DNA from: Chloroflexota bacterium
GTDB taxonomy: Bacteria > Chloroflexota > Dormibacteria > CF-121
Assembly: GCA_005880605.1 (NCBI GenBank)
Contig: VBIS01000113.1
Span: forward strand, 1 to 10,436
Length of the DNA stretch: 10,436 nt
Direction of reading: 5' to 3'
In this document: in pieces, positions 1 through 5,735 of the stretch
How the letters are laid out: each line of letters starts with the position of its first letter
Position numbering within the stretch: the first letter of the stretch is position 1
Translations under genes and position numbers: made by a program
The notes under the pieces: model-generated
What the model was told of the DNA's origin: nothing
The model's input: only the letters and a program-made list of their open reading frames with translations
Database searches by the model: none

Positions 1-404
1 AGCTGCAGGCCGGTGAAATCGTAATGATGCACCCACTCGTGCAGCAACGTCTCGAGAAAGACCTTGGGCGCGAGGACCTGCTGCCGAATCGCCGTCAGGT
101 TGTAGATCCTGATCGATCCGCGCTGGGGCGTCGACTCCAACGCAATCCGGTAGTAGCCGTACGTCTTCAATTCCAATTTGCCACCGCGGGTACGGTGGCT
201 CTGCGGACGGTCGGCCACGGTCAGCTTGCAGAGTGGCAGCCCGGCGGCTTCATCGAGCACGTCCAGCAGCGCCTGGCCCCTCGCCTGGCGACCGGCGGCT
301 GTCGTTTCGTCGAGGATTGAAAGCGCGACGCCCTTTCCGAGGGGAAACTCGCGCCAGGTGACTCTTTCAACGCCCTTGCTGCGGTCGTAGGCGGATCTGG
401 GCAT
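1..404 (-). CDS. HExxH zinc metallopeptidase-like protein, C-terminal part missing
   Basis: The reading frame starts at ATG 404-402, has an in-frame TGA three codons upstream, and runs off the left edge after 134 codons. Residues 122-127 read HEWVHH, followed by YD. This is the HExxH zinc-binding and catalytic motif of zincin peptidases, preceded by a hydrophobic helix (VFLETLL) as is usual. The third zinc ligand would lie in the missing part. The N-terminal 120 residues are basic and carry no signal peptide, so a cytoplasmic SprT-like or otherwise uncharacterised zincin is more likely than a secreted protease. The start is 19 bases from the divergent CinA-like gene. A good -10 (CATAAT, minus 418-413) lies 8 bases before the ATG and no Shine-Dalgarno is visible, so a leaderless mRNA is likely. 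The family beyond 'HExxH' is not certain. Confidence 0.7.
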   Translation of the reverse strand, partial: MPRSAYDRSKGVERVTWREFPLGKGVALSILDETTAAGRQARGQALLDVLDEAAGLPLCKLTVADRPQSHRTRGGKLELKTYGYYRIALESTPQRGSIRIYNLTAIRQQVLAPKVFLETLLHEWVHHYDFTGLQ

Positions 405-411
405 TCCCTGT

Positions 412-418
412 CATTATG
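412..418. promoter_or_regulatory. Nearly symmetric -10 element for two divergent genes
   Basis: The sequence CATTATG reads CATTAT on the plus strand (4 of 6 to TATAAT) and CATAAT on the minus strand (5 of 6). It is 6 bases before the GTG at 424 and 8 bases before the minus-strand ATG at 404. Transcription from either side would therefore begin at or next to the start codon, giving leaderless messages. No convincing -35 is seen on either strand. The whole gap between the genes is only 19 bases. Confidence 0.4.
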
Positions 419-423
419 GGCGC

Positions 424-1200
424 GTGCCGCAGTCGAGCATCATCGTCGTCGGCCACGAGATCCTACGCGGATTCACGGTCGACACCAACTCGAACTGGCT
501 CGCCGGCCGATTGTTCCAGTGTGGCTACCCTGTACGCGTCATCACGACGGTTGGAGATGTCGATGCAGACATCGTCGGCGCGATCCATGATCACGTCGCG
601 CGTGCCGAGCTGTCGCGAATCTTCGTGTGCGGCGGGCTCGGGCCGACACCCGACGATCGGACCTATGTCGCCCTGGCCCGCGCGCTCGGCCAGCCACTCG
701 CCTACCGGCGCGAGGTCGGGGCACAGATGCAGAACCTGATGTTTATCAACAAGATGGCCGAGCGCCGCGGCACCGCCGGGCTGAATGCCGGCAACCGGCG
801 GATGGCGATGCTGCCCGAAGGCGCGGCCCTGGTGCGTAACGGCGCCGGCATGGCGCCCGGCCTGGCCTTCGACCTGGGTCGGGATCGATATCTGTTTGCC
901 CTACCGGGCGTACCCCACGAGCTTCGCTCGGTCTACGAAGACCTCGAGAGCCGGTACCTCACCGGCAGCCACGGTGACGCCGTCCGCGAGCTGCGCTACC
1001 GCCTGGCGCCGGAGAGCCTGTTCCACGACGTCATGCGGGACCTCGAAGGCGAATATCCGGACGTGTCGCTGGGATCTTATCCGCAGACGGAAACGCGCGA
1101 GCTCATCTTGCGCGCATCCGGCCCGGATACAGACCGTGTGGAGGCGGTCATCAATGCCATCCGCGACCGCGTCCGCCAGTTCTCGCCGTTGGGCTCATAA
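424..1200 (+). CDS. CinA N-terminal domain (molybdopterin-binding/MoaB-like fold) protein
   Basis: This 258-residue protein matches the N-terminal half of CinA (competence/damage-inducible protein A, COG1058). The N-terminus IIVVGHEILRG followed by VDTNSNWLA matches the CinA pattern (usually VGTELLLG then DTNS.yla). GGLGPTPDDRT near residues 70-80 is the family's phosphate-binding loop, and LPGVPHE near 158-164 is a further family signature. In CinA this domain has been linked to ADP-ribose pyrophosphatase activity, and the C-terminal PncC domain deamidates NMN. No PncC domain is present here, so this is a stand-alone N-domain protein whose reaction is uncertain. The start is GTG 424, because the frame is open upstream only to 391 and the family begins right at the first strand. 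The Thr of GTELL is His here. It stands alone, divergent from the zincin gene, and is followed by a hairpin. Confidence 0.85.
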   Translation: MPQSSIIVVGHEILRGFTVDTNSNWLAGRLFQCGYPVRVITTVGDVDADIVGAIHDHVARAELSRIFVCGGLGPTPDDRTYVALARALGQPLAYRREVGAQMQNLMFINKMAERRGTAGLNAGNRRMAMLPEGAALVRNGAGMAPGLAFDLGRDRYLFALPGVPHELRSVYEDLESRYLTGSHGDAVRELRYRLAPESLFHDVMRDLEGEYPDVSLGSYPQTETRELILRASGPDTDRVEAVINAIRDRVRQFSPLGS

Positions 1201-1201
1201 A

Positions 1202-1230
1202 GAAAACGGCGGCTGAAGGCCGCCGTCTTC
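1202..1230. terminator. Hairpin terminator between convergent genes
   Basis: An 8-bp perfect GC-rich stem (ACGGCGGC 1206-1213, GCCGCCGT 1219-1226) with a 5-base loop extends by three more pairs past one mismatch. On the minus strand the stem is followed by TTTTCTTTAT, a good T-tract, so it terminates the minus-strand gene ending at 1245. On the plus strand it starts just after the stop codon of the CinA-like gene (1198-1200) but is followed only by TCTTCTGG, so it is weaker there. It probably serves both genes. Confidence 0.75.
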
Positions 1231-1244
1231 TGGAACGGAGTCGG

Positions 1245-1628
1245 CTACTTGTCGTGGGCGACGGCGCTGACGGCACCGCCATGGTTGACGGTCTTATTGC
1301 CCGTCGTATGCGCCGCGGTGGCGTCGCTCTTCGCGACCGCGCTGACCGCATCGCCGTGCGCGTCGCTATCGCTCGTTGCTTCGTCAGTGTCGTCCGCGTC
1401 CGTGTCGTTTGCTTTGGCCGCGGCGTCCACCCTGGCAGCGTCGGACTTGGCCTCGCCTCTGGCGCTCGCGAGCGCGCTGATTGCATCGCCTTTGGCGTCA
1501 CCCTTGAGCGTCGTGCTGGTGGCGAGCGTACTGACGGCTTTTCCGTGTGAGTTGCCCGCCACGGCGGACAGGGCGCCGACGGCGAGCAGACCAGCCGCCG
1601 CCGCAACAATCATGACCGGTCGAAGCAT
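1245..1628 (-). CDS. Small secreted protein with four HG-x-AVS-x-x-A repeats
   Basis: This 127-residue protein has a signal peptide: MLRP, a hydrophobic stretch (about residues 5-22), and an A-V-A/G cleavage site near residue 24. The mature part is small, Ala/Asp/Thr/Ser-rich and acidic in the middle (residues 74-90). It carries four related motifs: HGKAVSTLA (28-36), KGDAISALA (46-54), HGDAVSAVA (91-99) and HGGAVSAVA (116-124), with charged low-complexity linkers. It has no Cys and no known catalytic motif. The start at 1628 is set by AGGAGGG at 1642-1636, 7 bases upstream. A longer frame to 1673 would put 15 polar residues before the signal peptide. I recall NHG-x-x-VS-x-x-A motifs in uncharacterised secreted proteins of high-GC Gram-positive-type bacteria, but no function is known to me. 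The exported location is well supported; the role is unknown. Confidence 0.8.
   Translation of the reverse strand: MLRPVMIVAAAAGLLAVGALSAVAGNSHGKAVSTLATSTTLKGDAKGDAISALASARGEAKSDAARVDAAAKANDTDADDTDEATSDSDAHGDAVSAVAKSDATAAHTTGNKTVNHGGAVSAVAHDK
1257..1547 (-). repeat. Four copies of a 9-residue coding repeat
   Basis: The copies of [HK]G-x-A-[VI]-S-x-[LV]-A are encoded at 1521-1547, 1467-1493, 1332-1358 and 1257-1283. They come as two pairs separated by an acidic Asp/Thr linker of about 36 residues. Spacing is irregular, so this is a motif repeat in the protein and not a tandem DNA repeat. The last copy sits three residues from the C-terminus. Confidence 0.7.
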
Positions 1629-1672
1629 GAAGAAACCCTCCTGGTTTCGAGATTCCTGCCTAATAGAACGCA

Positions 1673-1686
1673 CGGATCTCGATCCG
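1673..1686. other. Short inverted repeat upstream of the secreted-repeat gene
   Basis: CGGATC-TC-GATCCG is a perfect 6-2-6 dyad in the 81-base gap between the end of the acyl-CoA operon and the secreted-protein gene. It could be a protein-binding site in that gene's promoter, or part of a weak operon end. As RNA it would form only a 5-bp stem with a 4-base loop and no T-tract, so it is a poor terminator. The rest of the gap shows no convincing -35/-10 pair; TATTAG on the minus strand is the best -10 candidate. Confidence 0.3.
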
Positions 1687-1709
1687 CTTACTGTCCAGCC
1701 CGAGTTTCT

Positions 1710-2519
1710 TTACTTTCCTTTGAAGTCTGGTTTCTGCTTGCTGACAAAGGACATGATTCCGACCATCGCATCCTCCGTCATCGCGGCCTTGCCGAAGTTC
1801 TCAGCTTCGACCTCGTATCCCTTGCCAGGCGACCGCTCCAGGCCGGCCAGCAGCGCGGCCTTGGCCAGGCGCAGGGCGATCGGCGCCGCCTGGGCGAGCC
1901 GGCGGGCGCGCTCGTATGCCGCTTCGTGGAATCCGTCGGCGGGCAGCGCTGCATTGACGAGTCCGATGGCGACCGCCTCCGGCGCCTTGAGTCGAATCGA
2001 CTCGAAGATCCTCTCGGTGGCGCGGGTCCTCCCCACGAGGCGGGGTAGGCGCTGCGTCCCACCGGCACCGGGGATCAGCCCCAGGCTGGTTTCGGTCTGG
2101 CCGATCGTCGAGCGGCCATCATCGATCATCAACCGGTAGTCGCAGGCGAGCGCCATCTCGCAGCCGCCGCCCAGGGCATGCCCGTTGATGGCGGCGATCA
2201 ATGGCTTGGGGAAATGCTCGATTTCCGTGAACGCGGCCTGGCTCCGGCGGGACATCTGCGCGACCCGCTCCAGGGTCGCGGGATTCTCTCGATCGAAGCC
2301 GCCATCACCTCCCATCGCCTTGATATCGGCACCGGCCATGAAATAGCGATCGATCGCGCTGGTCAGCACCACGACCCGGGTGGCGTCCTGGTCCTTGACC
2401 CGATTGAGCGCCTCGATCAACTGTTCCTGCAGTTCGGGCACGAGCGCGTTGACCGGCGGCCGGTTCATCCGGATGGTAGTGACGAAGTCGCTCGTCGAGA
2501 CGTCGAGCAGGCTGTCCAT
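1710..2519 (-). CDS. Enoyl-CoA hydratase/isomerase (crotonase family)
   Basis: This 269-residue protein has normal length for a crotonase, which hydrates trans-2-enoyl-CoA to (S)-3-hydroxyacyl-CoA. AGADIK (62-67) and GHALGGGCEMALACD (113-127) form the CoA pocket and oxyanion hole. Glu121 (in GGGCE) and Glu143 (in GQTETSLG) match the two catalytic glutamates of rat mitochondrial enoyl-CoA hydratase (E144 and E164). IPGAGGTQRLPRLVG (149-163) is also typical. With both acids kept, hydratase activity is more likely than a specialised crotonase reaction. The start at ATG 2519 overlaps the upstream TGA by one base (TGATG), so translation is probably coupled. A longer open frame to 2912 is only antisense to the dehydrogenase gene frame and has no homology. 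This is the last gene of the operon. Confidence 0.93.
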   Translation of the reverse strand: MDSLLDVSTSDFVTTIRMNRPPVNALVPELQEQLIEALNRVKDQDATRVVVLTSAIDRYFMAGADIKAMGGDGGFDRENPATLERVAQMSRRSQAAFTEIEHFPKPLIAAINGHALGGGCEMALACDYRLMIDDGRSTIGQTETSLGLIPGAGGTQRLPRLVGRTRATERIFESIRLKAPEAVAIGLVNAALPADGFHEAAYERARRLAQAAPIALRLAKAALLAGLERSPGKGYEVEAENFGKAAMTEDAMVGIMSFVSKQKPDFKGK

Positions 2520-3352
2520 CAGAACGTGAACAGGTCCAGGCCGCCTGTCACCGGCAAGGCCACCCCGGTGATGTAGCCGGCCGCCGGCGAGCACAGGAAC
2601 GTGATCGCATTGGCGATATCGTCCGGCTCGCCGGGCCGTCGGAGCGCCACCCGCTTGATCATACGTTCGTTCATGTCGGGGCGGCCCATCTTGAAGGCCT
2701 CGGTGCCGATGATGCCCGGCACGATGGCATTGACCGTGATGTTGTAGCGGGCCCCCTCCAGCGCGAGCGTTTTTGCCAGCCCGACGAGCCCAGCCTTGGT
2801 CGTCGAGTAACTCGCCTGCCCAAAGCCTCCCAGCGCGCCGGCGATCGATGACATCATGATGATCCGGCCCCAGTTGCGTTGCTTCATGTGGGGCCAGACA
2901 GCCTTCGAGCAATTGAAGGCGCCGGTCAGATTCACTTTGAGGTCGCGGTCCCAGAGCGCGTCGACCTGGTTCTCGACAGACGCCACATGGTCGAGGGTCC
3001 CGGCATTGTTCACGAGAATGTCCAGGCTGCCGAAATCTTTGACCACCTGGTCGACCACGGATTTCACTTGTTCGCGATCGGTCACGTCCATCTTCAGGGC
3101 GACCGAGCGCCGCCCCATGTCGCGAATCTCGCTGGACGTCTTTTCGGAGTAGACCGATTTTTGGGAGGCCATGACCTGGGAGAGCGCGCTCTGCGAGGCC
3201 TCGGCCATCTTCTCGAGCTCCGGGTCACTTTCGATCAGAATGTCGGTGACCACCACGTCGGCGCCGGCCCGCGCCAGCGCCAGGCAGTCGGCCCGGCCCA
3301 GGCCCCGAGAGCCGCCCGTCACCAGGGCCACCTTCCCCTTGAGGTCGATCAT
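2519..3352 (-). CDS. Short-chain dehydrogenase/reductase (SDR), probable 3-hydroxyacyl-CoA dehydrogenase
   Basis: This 277-residue classical SDR has TGGSRGLG (12-19) as its nucleotide-binding loop, NNAG at 115-118, Asn141, and a catalytic Ser169, Tyr182 and Lys186 (YSTTK). Asp at 37 after the second strand (VVVTD) favours NAD over NADP. In this operon it most likely oxidises a 3-hydroxyacyl-CoA to the 3-oxoacyl-CoA. Between the second strand and the DVTD loop (residues about 41-72) there is a Ser/Glu-rich insertion roughly 25-30 residues longer than in FabG. The start is ATG 3352, two bases after the acyl-CoA dehydrogenase TAG (TAGCCATG), with GGAAGGCGAG upstream. The 3496 start of the longer open frame would add 48 residues lying inside the preceding gene. 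The true substrate is unknown. Confidence 0.9.
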   Translation of the reverse strand: MIDLKGKVALVTGGSRGLGRADCLALARAGADVVVTDILIESDPELEKMAEASQSALSQVMASQKSVYSEKTSSEIRDMGRRSVALKMDVTDREQVKSVVDQVVKDFGSLDILVNNAGTLDHVASVENQVDALWDRDLKVNLTGAFNCSKAVWPHMKQRNWGRIIMMSSIAGALGGFGQASYSTTKAGLVGLAKTLALEGARYNITVNAIVPGIIGTEAFKMGRPDMNERMIKRVALRRPGEPDDIANAITFLCSPAAGYITGVALPVTGGLDLFTF

Positions 3353-3354
3353 GG

Positions 3355-4581
3355 CTAGCTCGCCTTCCGGATCTGGGGCTTGGGCTGTTCGCGCGTCAGC
3401 GGACGCCGCTCGCCCGAGATCGCTCGAGAGATGACCAGCCGCTGGATCTCCGATGTGCCTTCCCAGATCTGGTAGATCTTGGCGTCGCGCATCCATTTCT
3501 CAACGGGATACTCGCGGATGTAGCCGTTTCCGCCGAGGACCTGCACCGCGTCCAGGGTGACCTGCATGGCCATGTCGGCCGAGAAGGCCTTGGCCATGCT
3601 GCCCTCGGCCCGCGTGAAGAGCATGTTGTTCTGCGCCATCCAGCCCGCCCGCCAGGTGAGCAGGCGCGCGGCGTCGATGTTGATCGCCATCTCGGCCAGC
3701 TTGAAGCCGATGCCCTCGTGCTTGATGATGGGCTTGCCGAAGGCGACCCGCTGCTGGGCGTAGTCGAGGGCGTACTCGTAGGCAGCGCGAGCGATACCGA
3801 TCGATCCGGCGGCGACCGAGGGCCGCGAATACTCGAGCATCTGGAGCGCGCCAAGGGCGCCAGGACCGGCATCGGGATCCCCAGGCTCGCCGCCAAGCCG
3901 GTTTTCGGTCGGGACGAAGCAATCCTGGAGGATGACCTGGGCGGTGTGCGAGGCGCGAACACCGAGCTTCTTTTCTTTGCGGCCCATGCTGAGGCCCTTG
4001 TTGCCCTTCTCGACGACGAAGCCCGCGATGCCGGCTGCGCCGATGCTGGGATCCGTGTTGGCGAAGATCACATGCAAGTCGGCGATGCCGCCGTTGGTGA
4101 TGAACTGCTTGGTGCCGTTGATCACGTAACCACCGTCGACTTTCTTCGCCGTGGTGGTGATCGCCATGGCATCGGACCCGGTGCCCGGCTCGGTGAGCCC
4201 CATGGCCCCGACAACCGGGCTTTTAGCGCTACAGAACTCGCCGATCCACTTCTGCTTCTGCGCCTCGTTGCCCATCGCCAGGATCGCCGCCGCCGCCAGC
4301 CCGGTGCCGGTGATCGACACCGCAATGCCGGCGCAGCCCCAGTGGAGCTCCTCGGCAATCAGCATGTTGGCGATCATGTCGAGGCCGCCCCCGCCGTAGG
4401 CCTCGGGCATCGACGCCACCGGCGTCAGCCCGACCTCGTGAGCCTTCTTCAAGACCGGCCAGGGAAATTCCTCGGTCTCGTCGTAATGGGCGGCCACCGG
4501 CCGGATTTCCTTCTCGGCAAATTCGTGGGCGAGCCCCTTGATCTCTTCTTGCTCCGGAGTCAGGGTGAAGTCAAGCGGCAT
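3355..4581 (-). CDS. Acyl-CoA dehydrogenase
   Basis: This is a full-length 408-residue FAD-dependent acyl-CoA dehydrogenase, which makes the trans-2-enoyl-CoA and passes electrons to ETF. GAMGLTEPGTGSD (125-137) is the first family signature (FAD and substrate contacts). QVLGGNGYIREYPVEKWMRD (347-366) is the second. Glu374 in IYQIWEGTSEIQ is at the position of the catalytic base of short- and medium-chain enzymes (E376 in human MCAD). The start is ATG 4581, with AAAGGAG 7 bases before it. It lies 11 bases inside the upstream MaoC gene, a typical operon overlap. Chain-length or branched-chain preference cannot be told from sequence alone. The C-terminal tail of about 20 residues after ISGER is Lys/Arg/Pro-rich and not conserved. 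Confidence 0.95.
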   Translation of the reverse strand: MPLDFTLTPEQEEIKGLAHEFAEKEIRPVAAHYDETEEFPWPVLKKAHEVGLTPVASMPEAYGGGGLDMIANMLIAEELHWGCAGIAVSITGTGLAAAAILAMGNEAQKQKWIGEFCSAKSPVVGAMGLTEPGTGSDAMAITTTAKKVDGGYVINGTKQFITNGGIADLHVIFANTDPSIGAAGIAGFVVEKGNKGLSMGRKEKKLGVRASHTAQVILQDCFVPTENRLGGEPGDPDAGPGALGALQMLEYSRPSVAAGSIGIARAAYEYALDYAQQRVAFGKPIIKHEGIGFKLAEMAINIDAARLLTWRAGWMAQNNMLFTRAEGSMAKAFSADMAMQVTLDAVQVLGGNGYIREYPVEKWMRDAKIYQIWEGTSEIQRLVISRAISGERRPLTREQPKPQIRKAS

Positions 4582-5023
4582 GGGTACTGCTCCTTTGTGG
4601 CGGGAATTCGGCCTCGGCCACACCTTTGTTGAAGACTTTTTCTCCGCGCTGATTGGTCACGACCAGGTTGATCACCACGCGTCGCGTTCCGTCGTCCTTC
4701 GAGGCCACGGTGCCTGAGCAGGTCACGTCATCGCCGGGCACCACCATGCCTGCGAAGCGACCGTGCAGGCTTTTGAGCAACGACCGGTTGCCCAGCCAAT
4801 CGGTCACCATCTGGTTGGCAAATGCCATGGTGAGCATCCCGTGGGCAATCACGCCCGGGAGGCCGGCGGACCGCGCGAAGCTCTCGTCGAGGTGGATGGG
4901 ATTGCGGTCGCCCGAGGCCTCCGCGTACTGTCGGATCTGCTCGACCGTCACATGCTTGGTCAGTGGCGGTAACGCCTGCCCCGGACTGACCTGCTCGAAG
5001 TCCAGCGTCCTCATGGTCTTCAT
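4571..5023 (-). CDS. MaoC-type (R)-enoyl-CoA hydratase / HadB-like catalytic subunit
   Basis: This 150-residue single hot-dog protein carries the hydratase-2 motif at 35-45 (EASGDRNPIHL). Asp39 and His44 are the catalytic pair, followed by IAHGMLTMAF (59-68), which lines the substrate tunnel. Family members hydrate 2-enoyl-CoA or dehydrate (R)-3-hydroxyacyl thioesters. It directly follows a FAS1-like partner gene with a 4-base ATGA overlap. Such pairs (HadA/HadB in mycobacteria, and steroid or side-chain hydratases in actinobacteria) form heterodimers in which the MaoC subunit is catalytic. The start at 5023 fits the ATGA overlap and the GAAAGG upstream; ATG 5014 is a possible alternative. 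Two hydratases of opposite expected stereochemistry (this one and the crotonase) occur in one operon. Confidence 0.9.
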   Translation of the reverse strand: MKTMRTLDFEQVSPGQALPPLTKHVTVEQIRQYAEASGDRNPIHLDESFARSAGLPGVIAHGMLTMAFANQMVTDWLGNRSLLKSLHGRFAGMVVPGDDVTCSGTVASKDDGTRRVVINLVVTNQRGEKVFNKGVAEAEFPPQRSSTHAA

Positions 5024-5421
5024 GCCTTTCGGATGATGAACAGGGCGGTGCCATCCGAGACTGGCTGGTCCTCCGCGTCCCGCGCTTTCAGCTCGAAGGT
5101 GACCAGTTCCATGTCGTTTCGCGCGTTGATCGCGGTCAGCCGGCCGGTGGTGCGGATCCGATCACCGGGGCGCACCGGCCGCTGGAAGCTGAAGCGCTGC
5201 TCACCGTGCACGAGATGCGCCACGTCGAGCGCCACTTCCTGGTCAGTCCAGAGCTGCCAATAGGCGTCGAACCCGTAAACCATGGCATAGGTCGGTGGCG
5301 CCATCAGCTCGTCGTCTTCAGCCACGTCACCCACTGCTGCCATGTAGGCGCGGATGGACTGCTCGGTCACCTCGAACGGCGCCGTCTCGTAGCTCCGGCC
5401 GACCCAGCGCGAATCGGTCAC
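5020..5421 (-). CDS. FAS1-like dehydratase domain protein (HadA-like, MaoC N-terminal type)
   Basis: This 133-residue hot-dog protein is of the FAS1-like dehydratase type (MaoC_dehydrat_N). Visible marks are the N-terminal WVGRSY-type segment, the helix AYMAAVGD (25-32), APPTYAMVYGF (41-51), and the strand around HGEQRFSFQRPVRPGDRI (72-89). It lacks the GDxNPxH catalytic motif, so it is expected to be the substrate-binding, non-catalytic half of a heterodimer with the MaoC protein encoded immediately downstream. The start codon is GTG (5421-5419) and overlaps the upstream SCP2 stop by one base (TAGTG). Its short length (one hot-dog) and its pairing support HadA/HadB-type architecture over a fused double hot-dog enzyme. 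Confidence 0.82.
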   Translation of the reverse strand: MTDSRWVGRSYETAPFEVTEQSIRAYMAAVGDVAEDDELMAPPTYAMVYGFDAYWQLWTDQEVALDVAHLVHGEQRFSFQRPVRPGDRIRTTGRLTAINARNDMELVTFELKARDAEDQPVSDGTALFIIRKA

Positions 5422-5735
5422 TACTGCAGCAACCCCTGCAGCTTCATCGCCAGGCCCATGTCGCCCTTCACCTTGAGCTTCTGCTGCATGAAGGCTGTGA
5501 CCGGGTTCAGCTTGCCGGTCGCGATGTTCATCCAGTCGTCGGTCGTGGCAATGAGCGTCGTGTTGGGGCTTTGTGCCGGGCCCTGGATCAGCTCAGGGGC
5601 GCCGTTGGCGATCTTCAGCGTCCACGACTCGCCGCTGAGATCGAACTGGTAGGTCGCATTCAAACCCGCGGACTTCTCCGGGTGCGACTTGATGCGGTTC
5701 TGGATTTCGGTGAACACTTCCTTGGCTTCAGGCAT
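5421..5735 (-). CDS. SCP2 sterol-binding domain protein
   Basis: This 104-residue protein is one complete SCP2-like domain: an N-terminal helix (VFTEIQNRI), strands ending NATYQFDLSG, SWTLKIANGAPEL, NTTLIATTDDWMNIATGKLNP, and a C-terminal helix with KLKVKGDMGLAMKLQGLL. The pattern 'D-W-x-x-I/L-x-x-G-K-L-x-P' followed by 'KVKGD' is diagnostic of SCP2 domains, which bind lipids or fatty acyl-CoA in a hydrophobic tunnel. Here it likely carries the hydrophobic substrate or intermediate of the operon. The start at ATG 5735 is preceded by AAGGAG, and the gene overlaps the end of tetR by 8 bases. The longer frame to 5780 lies inside tetR. The real ligand is unknown. Confidence 0.88.
   Translation of the reverse strand: MPEAKEVFTEIQNRIKSHPEKSAGLNATYQFDLSGESWTLKIANGAPELIQGPAQSPNTTLIATTDDWMNIATGKLNPVTAFMQQKLKVKGDMGLAMKLQGLLQ

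Noticed and set aside
1249..2139. 296-residue plus-strand open frame across the secreted-repeat gene and the crotonase gene
   Set aside because: It is antisense to two genes with clear signal peptide or catalytic motifs, has no homology-like motif, and arises from GC-rich codons with few stops.
2520..2912. N-terminal extension of the crotonase frame by 131 residues
   Set aside because: The added part lies over the SDR gene in another frame and is Arg/Gly/His-rich. The ATG at 2519 overlaps the SDR stop and matches the family N-terminus.
3718..4632. 304-residue plus-strand open frame
   Set aside because: It is the antisense shadow of the acyl-CoA dehydrogenase gene: a low-complexity Gly/Asp/Arg product with no domain.
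5239..5247. GGTCAGTCC half-site similar to the TetR operator arm
   Set aside because: It is a single half-site inside a coding region with no partner arm. Chance occurrence is expected.
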